Source: Phytophthora colocasiae
Lineage: Eukaryota; Oomycota; Peronosporomycetes; Peronosporales; Peronosporaceae
NCBI GenBank assembly: GCA_018806915.1
Contig: JAGKQI010000096.1
Span: 1,612,001 to 1,676,000, forward strand
Reading direction: 5' to 3'
Length of the DNA stretch: 64,000 nt
Each line of letters opens with the position of its first letter. The stretch's first letter is position 1. The translations under genes and the position numbers were made by a program. The notes below the pieces were generated by a model. The model was not told the origin of the DNA and searched no databases. It saw only the letters and a list, made by a program, of their open reading frames with translations. This document shows positions 10,023 through 20,657 of this stretch, one piece after another.

Positions 10023-10979
10023 TCTCTGCGGAGACCTCCGAGCTCCGACTGAGGCTCCTTTGCTTCTTCTTGCTTAGTGGAGGCCAAATAGGGGGAAGAA
10101 GGAACAAATGAGAAAAAAGCGGCTGGGGCTGAAGTCCACATTTGTATGGCGATTTGTATTGGTACCAAGAGACGGTACGCACCTCAATATTGTGGGGATG
10201 CGAACGCGAGTACTGTTATTTTCAAAGACTATGTAAAACGAGATCATGCAATTATAAACCAAATAACATTATAGAGTCTCTTACAGCCAGTTTAATCATA
10301 ATTTTTCTGCCATATTCGTAAGGATATTTGTTATAGCGATGTATATATTATTGAAGAATACGGTACTGGTAAAAATCAAGATGTCATCCATGTGACACCC
10401 TGGGTTGTCCTTCGAGCAGCTCAACTCGAATCGAACTTGGGATCAACATCAACGCTATCCGTCCACACCTCTTCAGCTCCATTGCAGCAACGCTGCCTGC
10501 AAAGAATACCAAAGAAACCCACGGCCACCAGAAACTGGACGGTTGCAAAATGTGTGTGAGCGTGTTGAAGTGCTCGAGAATCGGCTGTGTTCATACGCGC
10601 TTTGCAAGATGCAAATTGGAGCAATGTGTGCTGTTCTCAAGAACTTCTTCCGGTCAAAGTCGAAGTCGGTTTCCAGCGAAGTGTACTTCAACCATAGCAG
10701 CACTGGTGATGATGCTGCTCGGGAAATAAGTGGTGCGTTTTTTTCTTGGTTTCCCTTATACACCGTGTTCCGGACCGCATGATTAAAAATATATCGTTCT
10801 TGCTGAAAAATTGTTTAAATGCGCTTGTCAACAAACTACTAGTAGTAGTACTACGTGCGAGTGAATGTAGTAATTGCACGTAGATGGTAGTACTTAACAT
10901 CAATTTGTAGCTTGACGCATGCGCATATGTGTATGGAAGGAGGGGGCGAGTTGTGAGCTTAAAGACTACAGCCGCTCGA
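10023..10979. other. Intergenic with a weak plus-strand reading frame
   Basis: A plus-strand frame from about 10405 to 10735 ends at a plausible donor (AGTG|GTGCGT) and includes a coiled-coil-like stretch (CERVEVLENRL), but it has no ATG before 10608 and I found no following exon. A TACTAGTAGTAGTAC-like palindromic run lies near 10840. It may contain a 5' exon of the neighbouring zinc-repeat gene on the minus strand. Confidence 0.35.
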
Positions 10980-11901
10980 CTACCGCCAGTGCGTTAGCGT
11001 CTCTAGGTGTTGCACGAGAGGGATGCCTTGTACGTGAAAGCGAGCCAGGTATTCCTCTTTCTTGGTGCGCTGCGCGATATTCCACCTGCAATCATATCCG
11101 GGAAAAAAAAAAAAAAAACATTAGAGTTTTCAACTCCAACAAATTTGAACCAAGAAGAAGCTCCAACCTCCGACGGACGCGGCGGAAGCGAACGCGATGT
11201 TCCTTCAGCAGGTCTGACTGGGAGACATCACAACGCGAATTGATCATATCCTGCTGCAAACAAAAATGATCGCGAAAGGTGTTAACACAAGAGAAGTGGA
11301 AAGGGGTTTAAGATTGCTCCAAAACGTACTGCCGATTGGGTTGGGAATACTCTCGCAGGTTTCAATTTGCCGTCGTTTCGATCATGTGCAGCTCCATGAG
11401 ACGAACGGCTTTTTGCTTTTGTCTTTTTCTTGACAGCACCAACATATACGCAAACGTTAGCAAAACCCAGGATTTATACAAATTGCCGTCAGTAAGATAT
11501 TACCTGTGTGTTGAGTGAAGTTGCTCTGCGATGGCTTCTACAATGCACAATAACAAAAAAAATCGTCAGCTCACCATACGCAACTTCTATTCCCGAATAA
11601 AACTTACCTGCTCGATCGAGTCTTCACCTTTATCTTCGGTGTTTTATTCTCCACTTTCTCCATCTATAACTCACGCAACAGAGTGCAGTATGAGTACAAA
11701 CTTTTTCAACCGTCTTCTAATCAAACAGTCCCTTACGTGGTCGAAGAAACCTGAAATATTGGACGGCGAGTCATTAGGTTTCGCCTCAATAGAAGAAGTT
11801 GACGTTGCGCGGCTACTCAACATGATGAGTTCTTCCGCCACTCGGAACGTCTCTGCATCATGACGAAGGGGCTTTGAGCCGCTGTTGTTGGTGTCCAACA
11901 T
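10980..11901 (-). CDS. Predicted multi-exon gene of unknown function
   Basis: No long open frame exists, but a chain of short exons with good splice sites stays in phase. It starts with ATG at 11901 (MLDTNNSGSKPLRHDAETF), then GACCAC|GTAAGG, TATAG|ATGGAG, AGCAG|GTAAGT, TTGTAG|AAGCCA, CACAG|GTAATA, a Lys/Ser-rich exon, GGCA|GTACGT, TTGCAG|CAGGAT, and a final exon after TTGCAG|GTGGAA. The best last join gives a tail ending LETLTHWR and a stop at 10980; another frame would stop at 10966. The product is small (roughly 180 residues), basic and hydrophilic, with an Arg-rich part (RVRFRRVRR). I recognise no domain. The start could lie further upstream, up to about 12120. Confidence 0.45.
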
Positions 11902-12296
11902 CTTTGTTTGACTATCACTCTGGGAGATAGCGGTCGTGTGATAATTGTGAGGTTTTATTGGTCTTCTAGATCGTCTCAATGTCCTTGTAAGAGCGTTGCA
12001 GTCCGTAGAACTGGAGCTTGAAGAGCTCCTTCGACGTCTTCGATTGACTCGATGCTCCGTCGAGTTTGAATTTGGGGAGGGAAAAACGTAAGACTGACAA
12101 CAACATGCCTCTGTTTAACGACATTTGACTTGGTATAACTATACTTTCGATGTGCGAAACAATGGAAGGTCACTAAACCCGATTTGGCGGGTAAGTTTTG
12201 AACGGGTCTTAAAATTACCCGCGTTTTTTTATCCGAACCCGTTGGGAAAACCCATCATAAAACTTCACAATCAAAAATTGTGCGGACAGCATAGTA
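11902..12296. other. Intergenic between divergent genes
   Basis: Shared upstream region of the unknown minus-strand gene and COQ2. A minus-strand frame (MSLNRGMLL..., 12126 to about 11968) could be an extra 5' exon, but no join was convincing. Confidence 0.35.
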
Positions 12297-13457
12297 ATGG
12301 CTACTCGTCTCCTTCTTGCTCGGGCTGCAGGGCGCCCCCGTGTGCTCTCAAGTGGCATTCAACTGTCATTTGCATCTGGGAATCGCTCTGGTATTGCACG
12401 GTTATCCTCCTCTTCTTTGGTTCCTCGCTGTGTGTCATTCGCCCCCGGACAGTTTTCTGGAATCCAGAAATCCTGGTTTAGCACTTCCCCATTGTCTACA
12501 GACAAACAGGACAATAACCGACATCAATTGAACGTTCTGCAACCTAAGGAGGACGCTTTCGGTATTGAGAAGGACACGTGGGCCGAGCGTCATGCTCCGG
12601 AATGGATGCTACCGTACATCCAGATTTCCCGCATCAACCGTCCCGCTGGAACATTCATGTTGCTATGGCCCTGCTTCTGGAGTATCTCCATGGCCGCCCC
12701 TGCCGGTCAACTACCTGATTTGAAGCTGTTGGCACTATTTGGTACTGGAGCTTTCATCATGAGAAGCGCCGGATGCACTATCAACGACATGTGGGACAAG
12801 GACTTTGACAAGCAGGTGGAACGCACCAACAAGAGACCATTAGCTGCAGGGAAAATCACATATCCGCAAGCGTGGGGCTTTCTTGCAGGCCAGTTATCTG
12901 CCGGTTTGGCAGTGTTGCTGCAACTTAACTGGTACAGTGTCGCCATGGGTGCATCTTCACTTGCACTTGTTGCTGCATACCCGACGATGAAAAGGTTCAC
13001 GTACTGGCCGCAAGCATTCCTGGGACTGACTTTTAACTATGGAGCGCTGTTGGGCTGGGCTGCGGTACACGGATCGTGTGAATGGCCGGTGGTGCTGCCA
13101 TTGTACGCTGGAGGAGTTGCTTGGACCCTTGTTTATGACACGCTGTACGCTCATCAGGACAAGAAGGATGACATTAAGATCGGTGTGCGTTCTACAGCGC
13201 TACTTTTCGGTGACAATACGAAGCCAGTGTTGAATTTCTTCTCGGCAGCGGCGATTGCAGGGTTCGGTACTGCAGGATACATGGCTGGTCTGGACTGGCC
13301 ATTCTTCTTGGGACTAACAGGAGGAGCTGCACACTTGGCGTGGCAAGTCAACACCGCCAAACTTGACGACCCTATTAATCTGCAAGCGAGATTCGCGTCA
13401 AACAAGTGGTTCGGAGCCCTCATGTTTGCATCAGTGGTGGCAGGAAATGTCGTGTAG
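12297..13457 (+). CDS. COQ2: 4-hydroxybenzoate polyprenyltransferase, mitochondrial (386 aa)
   Basis: UbiA-family enzyme that attaches the polyprenyl tail to 4-hydroxybenzoate in ubiquinone synthesis. Residues 1-70 form an Arg/Ser-rich mitochondrial transit peptide. The first aspartate motif is [15 protein letters not shown] (residues about 161-175) and the second is [17 protein letters not shown] (about 279-295), both binding Mg2+-diphosphate. About eight hydrophobic helices surround them, placing the enzyme in the inner mitochondrial membrane. Single exon; length fits the family. The ATG at 12297 is the one that opens the transit peptide. Confidence 0.95.
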   Translation: MATRLLLARAAGRPRVLSSGIQLSFASGNRSGIARLSSSSLVPRCVSFAPGQFSGIQKSWFSTSPLSTDKQDNNRHQLNVLQPKEDAFGIEKDTWAERHAPEWMLPYIQISRINRPAGTFMLLWPCFWSISMAAPAGQLPDLKLLALFGTGAFIMRSAGCTINDMWDKDFDKQVERTNKRPLAAGKITYPQAWGFLAGQLSAGLAVLLQLNWYSVAMGASSLALVAAYPTMKRFTYWPQAFLGLTFNYGALLGWAAVHGSCEWPVVLPLYAGGVAWTLVYDTLYAHQDKKDDIKIGVRSTALLFGDNTKPVLNFFSAAAIAGFGTAGYMAGLDWPFFLGLTGGAAHLAWQVNTAKLDDPINLQARFASNKWFGALMFASVVAGNVV

Positions 13458-13663
13458 GAATTACATGGCGAAAACACAATAGATCACAAATTTCGACTGG
13501 TATTTGCTTCAAGATAGAATAAAGGAAACGCACTCGTCAGTACTTCGTAGGAGTAGATATTCCTGTACATGTACATTTGCTGAAGTATTCGTCTTCAGAT
13601 TCCTTTGCAAAAATGTTCTCTTCAGCTTGAGCTTGGATATGCTGTCTTCTGCAAGTGTTTTGC

Positions 13664-15018
13664 TTACACAGCATCCGAAAAAATGCGTAGCGATGTGGAC
13701 GGAGATGAATCAGGAGAAGTTGGAGGCAGGTAAGGCTGCATAACGCCAAAACCACTTGACGGTCCTCCTCCAACCGCCTTGGAGTGCGTCATACACATGC
13801 CTTGACGCTGAGCCCACTTATCACACCCAGCCATGCAGCACTTGGTCCCTCCTCCGTGTTTGCGGCACAACCGCTTCAAATGAGCCTTCTTGTCACAGCC
13901 ATCAACGACACACGGACGTCCACCCCCGTGCATCTTACATCGTCCTTGGCTCTGTGACGCTCGAGTACAACCAGGTTCTTGACAACGAGAGCCTCCTCCG
14001 TGACGGATACACAGTCCTCGACTTTGAACACTCTTGGTACAGCCTGGACTGGAGCAGCGCTTGGATCCTCCGTGGCGTTTGCAGCGATTAAACGCTCGAG
14101 CTTGGCTCTTGCATCCTTCAACGCAGCACAACTTGCGCTTGTCCGGAGAAAGCTTTGGCTCTTGGGTGCTGGTCATTGCCACGCGACCTTGCAGTCGAGA
14201 TACCGGCTGAGTTCTTCCACATGCCCTTTGTACGTCTTCTTGGACACCAACTTTTCGATCTCCTTGAAGTCCTGGTAACAGAAAAGAAAGTTAGTATAAC
14301 TACCTAAGTGCTTACTGCATGGCACACATAACGTACTTTCTTCTTCTGCAAAGTTGTTCATTCCAGGTTGCTTCCGAGGAATCAATGTCGGTACTGGATA
14401 GCGATTCGCCAGCTCCGTTGCATACTCTGAAAGTTGCGAATTGCCAGTTTCGGACATCATTGGCAATGGAGAACTGCTGTCTATTGTCACGGTCTCACTA
14501 CATTCAGGGAAGTTATCCATTCCAGATTTCTTCAGAGGAAACAGTCTCGGTACTGGATAGCGACTCGTTGACTCCGCTGCATACTCTGGAAATTGTGAAC
14601 TGAATTGAGTGTCTAACTGCGCGTAGAGTTGTCGCTGCAAGTCTACCGAATTTGGTGGTTGCGGTGGCACACACGGCGGAAGCGTGGCTAGATCTGAAAA
14701 CACCGGGTTCTGGGGCAAACAGAATGGCTGAAACTCGGTCGATTCCTCCAGTTGCGGTATACTCAGAGATCCCAGAGGTTGGAGCGTCCCACCAGCATTC
14801 CCATCACTAGCAAACATACTCGGTAGTTCTGTTTTCACTGACGGAATTGGTCGAGATGGTGGAGAGATGTTGGTGGTGGCATATCGCTGTGGCTGTAACA
14901 TCGATTGGCCGGGGAGTTCTTCCTGCTTTTCTTCGTCTTCATCGTCGTAACGCTGCCAAGCCTGGGATTGAAGCGGAAATGAGACCTGGTATTGGGGGCG
15001 TGGGCCAGTCCACTCCAT
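13664..15018 (-). CDS. Cys/His-repeat ('WRKY19-like') protein, paralogue 2 (2 exons, 429 aa)
   Basis: Exons 15018-14337 and 14271-13664 join across a 65-base intron (GTACGT...TTACCAG). Without splicing, the N-terminal frame runs past the intron and stops near 14173; splicing shifts it into the zinc-repeat frame, which proves the intron by phase. The N-terminal 280 residues are Pro/Ser/Gln rich and hold two diverged copies of a unit around NFPE/NFAE and YPVPRLFP/YPVPTLIP. Five C-x4-C-x8-9-C-x3-H units, most followed by GG, occupy about residues 275-400. Same family as 7977-10022; probably a nuclear zinc-binding regulator, function unproven. Confidence 0.85.
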
Positions 15019-15343
15019 GATGGACGAAGAGGAGCGACAGCAACGCTCTTCCCAGATTTCAACGTGCGTGAGGAAAGCCGCGTAACAACCAGCGAGGGGG
15101 ACGAGAATTCTTCTCTTGGAGAAATCGCCATAAAATACAGGACACCTTTCCCATAAAATCGCTTGACCAGAAAAAGTGACTAGCAAACTGGTACAAATTG
15201 GTTAGTGAAATTAATGAAAAAGCAAAAAAAAAAAAAAACAAACAATGAACTCCTCTTGTTGCATGTGCGAAACATCCAGGTCTGATCTCTATGGGGGCGC
15301 GTGGAGAGGAGTCAACAAGTGCAAAAGCGAAATCGACCACCCG

Positions 15344-16820
15344 TTACGAAGACTTGGCTGCTGGTTTGCTGTTGGGCTTGGACTTGGCGCTCGGAATTGT
15401 AAACACTGACACGCCCAGCACGTTCTTAACCTCCCACACGACGGTGATGACGATGTGCACGTAAGCGGCAAGGGAGAGGAAGAAAAATTCACGCACGATG
15501 AGCTCCTCGTTGATAGCTTCGTAAATGCCTTCCAGCATACAAAAAGCGCAGTGACCAGCAACATAGAAGATTGGTACAAGTGTCTTGCGGAACGGATGAT
15601 ACTCCTCTCCACATAAATGAGCGAGCATCAAGTGTAGCTGCAATAGGAACAGGCCGAAATGAATGTTAGCTATTCGAAAGGTAAAATTCTTCAAATAGTT
15701 AGAACGTACCACCAACTTGCTGTTCAGTAGTCCAAGCATCCACAGGAACATCCGAGGGTGCGTAGAGAAAATGTCCGACGGCGAGTACAAAGCCCATAGT
15801 CCAGCCAACGTGTTGAGGATAAGGAACGGTAGAAGCCGTGTGAATGCCACAAGGACTGAGTCTTGGTTCAACCGCACAGCGTGCAACGCATTCCTCACAC
15901 TACGTGGAGAAACAAAAAGTTAAAATCGTGCTATTAATCCACATGAGCGTTGGATTACGTACTTGACCAGCAGCGTGAAGCACGAACTAATCATCGTAAC
16001 GATGACAAAGAGCGAGTTGTTCTGTACACCCTCGATAAGCTCTTCATTCCAAAAGTCGACCCCAACAACTGCAGTAAACAACTTCAGTGCAATTCCAATG
16101 AGAATTCCTTCCGTGGGTCCGTTAATGATCGGAAGCTCCAACGACCCCGAGTAGTACCTGTTCATCCAAACAACCACTTTATCAGGTACGTCTAAAAAAA
16201 TAAGCACAATATTTTCCTTCCACTTACTCTTCCCACGTCGCGAAAATGAACACAAAGTGCGCACTAAGGACAAATCCCAACGTCCTCCATGTGGTACCCA
16301 TTTGCAGAATACTGGCCATCGTCATGGTCCCCACCGAAACATTCAACGCGTCACATCCGTGATCGAACAATAACCCCAAAGGTGACGACGATTTCGTACG
16401 TCTCGCTTGCTTGCCGTCCAAATTGTCCAGTGTCTGGTACCCGAACAGTGCAGCTCCAGCGAGCACCATCGCCCACCACGGGGCATCCCCATCCAGAAGT
16501 GGACACAAGAAGACAAACAGCGTGTGCGTGCCTCCAACCAGCATTAATCCGATCAAAGTGATGAGATTCGGAGCCAACCACAATGGCAATAACTCCACCA
16601 AGAAGTTGTTCATAGGGGTTAATACGTGCTTGTAAATCAACGAGTTGTCTGCCCCGTGATACTCGTACGTGAGCAGCTTTTCGGATCCCTCTTGTGTCAC
16701 GTATTTGCCGAAATACGTAGATTTGCCATCTCCAGTACTGCGGTGGCGCACGCGTTGCTTAAGAGCATGAACTTGCGAGGCTTCGAGAGCTGTTGGGGGT
16801 TCGTACGTGGCTTTCGACAT
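15344..16820 (-). CDS. CDP-alcohol aminoalcoholphosphotransferase (choline/ethanolamine; 423 aa)
   Basis: Last step of the Kennedy pathway: transfers phosphoethanolamine or phosphocholine from the CDP form to diacylglycerol in the ER. Exons on the minus strand are 16820-16228, 16157-15963, 15899-15710 and 15637-15344. The signature D-G-x2-A-R-x8-G-x3-D-x3-D is present (starting DNLDGKQARR, residues about 130-156). Seven to eight hydrophobic helices follow, and the C-terminus is Lys/Ser rich (KSKPNSKPAAKSS). The last intron is 72 bases with no in-frame stop, so it could be retained without breaking the frame. Substrate choice (ethanolamine, choline or both) cannot be read from sequence. Confidence 0.93.
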
Positions 16821-17120
16821 GACGGAAGAGTGTCCTTAACACTAGTGACGAATGAGGCGACCGTCTGGAACCAGCATTTGACAAGCTTGTTAAAATAAAT
16901 AAGTTGCAAAAACTCCATCGATAGAAATTATAGATATTCAATGATCTGTAAATGGATATACTGTGGAATTACAATATCCAAAACCAGGTTTGATGACTCC
17001 TCTGCCACTGCCACTCCATACTTACACTAATCTCATGTATACCACACAACTTCATTCTTCCCCTCCGAAAATACATGAATCTTGCAACGTGCCCCCTAAG
17101 GCGCAAGTGTGTCTCTTAAC
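16821..17120. other. Short divergent intergenic region
   Basis: Separates the phosphotransferase (minus) from the Ulp1-like gene (plus). No clear Inr/FPR element and no further gene. Confidence 0.4.
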
Positions 17121-17873
17121 ATGCCTGCAACACGTAGCAGCACCAAGAAACGCCGTTTTGTAGGCGAAGAAGAAGCTGACGAGAGCAAGAGACGACGTCT
17201 TCGACTGCTGCAATCCGCTTTTGCACTGGAAGACCGAGTGGACGAATCCAACTGGATCACTGGAACTTTAATCGACTTGATGTTCTACAAGTTCGCCAAT
17301 TTGTACCGCAATGTCCACTTCATGCCCACAGCTTTCTACCATTTGCATCTAGAAAATGCGGCAATGAAAGCTACGGGATCCCCATGGCACTGCAGGCTTC
17401 GGAGTCATCGATCGAGAAGAGATTACCAGGTGCGAGACGTTCTCGGACGGGTTGTAGACTACAGCAGTGACAAACCATTGGTATTCATCGTGAACGTCGG
17501 TCACATCCATTGGAATTTGTTCCGAGTGCAATGGAAGCCTACGCCGAAACTGCAGCTTTTTGAACCAATGGGGAGATTGGTGTCGAGGTCAGGAATCTCA
17601 TACCGGTCGGTGCCTCGTGCTGTGATCGAGTGGTTAGATGTCTGCTATCCGAAGCAAAAAGGCTGGCTGCAACGTACAGTGAGTGCCATCACCAACAAGC
17701 AGCAAGTTAGTGGCTTTGACTGTGGCGTTGCGTGCCTCCTGTACGCGGACAAGTGCGGACGAGGACAGAGTGGTGAGGAGATCAACAACGAAATCGACCA
17801 GCAAGCGATCACATCCTTCCGGAAGAAGCTGCAGCTCCAGCTCAGAGCACTCCGAAACAACTTTGGCAGCTAG
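17121..17873 (+). CDS. Ulp1/C48-like cysteine protease, stand-alone (250 aa)
   Basis: Candidate SUMO or ubiquitin-like-protein protease. A basic N-terminus (STKKRRF, SKRRRLRLL) suggests nuclear import. The C48 core is visible: catalytic His in NVGHIHWNLF (residue about 138), an acidic residue in LQLFEPMGR, an oxyanion Gln in NKQQVSGFDCGVACLL, and the Cys of DCG (about 203). The second triad position is Glu where cellular Ulp1/SENP enzymes have Asp; Glu occurs in adenain-type relatives. The protein is short, basically the catalytic domain only. Start chosen at the first ATG (17121). It could be a cellular deSUMOylase or a relic of a transposon-carried Ulp1 gene like the one at 50229-54385. Confidence 0.75.
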   Translation: MPATRSSTKKRRFVGEEEADESKRRRLRLLQSAFALEDRVDESNWITGTLIDLMFYKFANLYRNVHFMPTAFYHLHLENAAMKATGSPWHCRLRSHRSRRDYQVRDVLGRVVDYSSDKPLVFIVNVGHIHWNLFRVQWKPTPKLQLFEPMGRLVSRSGISYRSVPRAVIEWLDVCYPKQKGWLQRTVSAITNKQQVSGFDCGVACLLYADKCGRGQSGEEINNEIDQQAITSFRKKLQLQLRALRNNFGS

Positions 17874-18701
17874 CCTGTAATTCAGGTCTGTTGTCGTCTT
17901 TCAGTCAACATGCCCTTCATAATTAATTGTAGTCTTTGAAAATTGATAACGAAACGCCGCGAAAACGGTAGTGGCTCTATATTGCAAGGTATCATCGATA
18001 AAACACATCTCTCGCGATGACACTCCGTAGAGAAAGCGGGTAAGTGCCTTCGAGTTCAGTTCAAAAGTTGGGAATGGAGCTTTGATAGACAGCTCGTGAC
18101 TTTCCAAGCAGGTCTTGGTGCCTCTTTCTACAATGCTCCTCAGGGAGAAAGATTGGCCAGAGAGGCGGACTTCCGTTTCAAGGTAGTTTCACAACTTTAT
18201 TCTCAAAGACTTTGGCGTTGGCTTCTGCCTCACCGGCTATTAGACTTCAGTACGAGGCACAGCAAGAATCGGCCCATCGGGACAAGGGCGGCTTGCCTTG
18301 CAGGGTCCCATTTTCGTTGATTGAGGCGAACCGTGCACCCCTTGCTCTTTTTTGGTTTCCAAAAGCAGTTGAGAGGACGAGGGGGTGACGTGGTTGGTTG
18401 ACCGGTTCGTTCACCAGTGGGGCCGTTGAACAGTGCCTTCCACGCCCCACAGTCATCTAGGCATTGAAGCTTTTGGCTTGTCGGTGGTTGGGCCGCCAGA
18501 TCTAAATTGTCCGGCCAAGCCCAATCCCAAGACGGTATTTTCGGAATGCTTTGCATCGAGAAAAATGCTTCACACTTCGTGATCAGCCCGTCGGTAGGCA
18601 GCGCAAAGGGGCTAGACCCCTTGGCCAGCTTGCGTATCACCTCCGGGTGTATCTCGAGGAAGCGGCGCTTAAGTGGCAGTGGGGGCGGTCAGGTCGGCAA
18701 T
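17874..18701. other. Upstream region of the Cdh1 gene
   Basis: No supported gene. The Cdh1 reading frame is already open from 18507 and has an earlier ATG at 18546, so the protein could be longer by 52 residues or the region could be 5' leader. A minus-strand frame (18640-18230) overlaps it and is noted as rejected. Confidence 0.4.
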
Positions 18702-20597
18702 ATGGGGCGAGAGTCTGTCGTTGGACCAGGAACGACGGCTCAGCCTCTTCATCATCAGTACGAGTCGCGTTTGTCCTGTCTTTCGGATGAAAATGGTTAC
18801 AGCAAAGCACTTCCTCACCGATCAATCAAGCGGTAGGCGATGTACAACGATCTTTGTCGTATAACTCCTAAACTTTTCTCCTTTTGTTGTTTTAGATCCA
18901 AGAATATTTACAGTGATCGCTTCATCCCGTCGAGACTAGCGACGAAGCTGGATACAGGCTTTGGACTCACTGCAGATCCTCCACGGCAATGCAGTAACCA
19001 AAACCGAGACAATGGAACGAGTCGCCTTCAAGGCGCAGTGTCAACTTCAGCCCCTACAGGTGCTATCGGATCTTCAGATAATCCTAAAATCCAGGGAACG
19101 CAAGCTGGGACGTCCTCGTACTCGATGATGTTGAAACGGGAGCTCCTGGGACTGCACTCTCCCACGCGCTTGAATTTCGGTGGAAGTCAATCTTCTTCTG
19201 CCTTGAGCGCTTCTAGTATCGATAGTATGAGTTTAATGCTGGATCCACAAGCAGCTTCGTGCGTACGTACGTACAACGGCAGCACCGCTTGTATACGGCC
19301 GAGTAGCAGTTCATCCAGCAACATTCTTCGCTTTAAAGCTCCTCGACAATCGCCGTATGGAGACGTGAAAACTTTCATCCCGTATTCAGGACTTACAGAC
19401 TCGAGCCAGCGATTTCTTGGAGCTGGACATGACGGAGACAGTGGACGTCGACGAATCGCTCGTACACCCTTTAAAGTGCTGGATGCGCCCTTACTACAAG
19501 ACGATTTCTATCTGAATCTTGTGGATTGGTCAGCTACCAATGTAGTAGCTGTAGGGCTCAGCTCTTGCGTCTACCTTTGGAGTGCTTGCACTAGTAAAGT
19601 ATCGATGTTGTGCGATCTAGGACCAAATGATTCCGTCACGTCCGTCAGTTGGAGCCAGCGGGTACGTCTTCAGTCAATTGCAGCAATATTTCTCCTTCTT
19701 ACCGCTTTCTTGTTTTTTTTTTCAGGGAACACACCTTTCAGTTGGTACGAATAGCGGTGAAGTACAGATCTGGGACGTCAGCGCCGGCAAAAAGATCCGT
19801 ACTATGCCGTACGAAGCACTTTGTTATCCGAATATACCGCTCTCGTACTGATGATATCCTCGTTTCATGCAAACAGCGGACATTTGGCTCGTGTGGGGAC
19901 GTTAGGGTGGAGTGGCCAGTCGTTAGCATCGGGTAGTCGAGATCGCACCATTCTCATGCGAGATCTACGAACACAAGAGCCTTATCAGACTAAATTGGCC
20001 GGTCACAAACAGGAAGTTTGTGGGCTCAAATGGTCCTTCGACGGTCGACAGCTCGCTTCCGGGGGAAATGACAATAAACTGCTGATCTGGAACGTGCAGA
20101 CCATGTCGTCAAGCTTACGCGGAGACGCTACGACTCCATTAGCGCGCTTTAACGAGCATTCGGCTGCTGTGAAGGCCATCGCGTGGTCACCGCACCAGCA
20201 TGGGCTCTTGGCATCTGGAGGAGGCACAGCCGACCGATGCATTCGCTTTTGGAACACGCAGTCATTGACAGCCTTGCCGTTCGTGGACACAGGCTCGCAG
20301 GTTTGCAACCTCATGTGGTCGAAGAACGCCAATGAGGTTGTGAGTACACACGGCTACTCTTTGAACCAGATCATCGTGTGGAAATACCCGACCATGACGA
20401 AGCTCGCCACACTCACGGGTCATACCTTTCGTGTGCTGTATCTGGCTATGTCTCCAGATGGCCAGACGATCGTCACTGGAGCTGGAGACGAAACTCTACG
20501 CTTTTGGAATGCCTTCCCCAGCACAAAAGCACAGCGTGGTAGTCGACTTGGAACGGATCTCATGCTTCCTTTGAGTGTGGGCAGCGAAATCCGATAA
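18702..20597 (+). CDS. CDH1: APC/C activator Cdh1 (fizzy-related), WD40 protein (4 exons, about 566 aa)
   Basis: Substrate adaptor of the anaphase-promoting complex in mitotic exit and G1. Exons are 18702-18832, 18896-19661, 19726-19808 and 19877-20597; the phases agree. The C-box is visible as SDRFIPSR right after the first intron. Seven WD40 repeats fill the C-terminal half, for example SLASGSRDRTILMRD, QLASGGNDNKLLIWN and TIVTGAGDETLRFWN. The last two residues are Ile-Arg, the IR tail that docks on APC3. The GT-YN repeat and Cdh1-like HLARVGTLGWSG favour Cdh1 over Cdc20. Start uncertain: ATG 18702 or 18546. Confidence 0.92.
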
Positions 20598-20657
20598 GGA
20601 ACGGAGACGGACAATATCTAACACTTTTTCTTCTCTTTATGGGATGTTGGTTGCTCT

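Noticed and set aside
10405..10782. Plus-strand 125-codon frame as a gene
   Set aside because: It begins at TTG, lacks an ATG for 67 codons, and no downstream exon follows the possible donor.
11101..11119. Poly-A run as the tail of a retroposed sequence
   Set aside because: It lies inside an intron of the predicted minus-strand gene as a polypyrimidine tract before an acceptor; no retrocopy or target duplication adjoins it.
18230..18640. Minus-strand 136-codon frame with a Trp-rich segment (PSWDWAWPDN)
   Set aside because: Starts with GTG or an internal ATG, overlaps the 5' part of the Cdh1 gene, and has no domain or splice support. A decayed gene fragment is possible but not supported.
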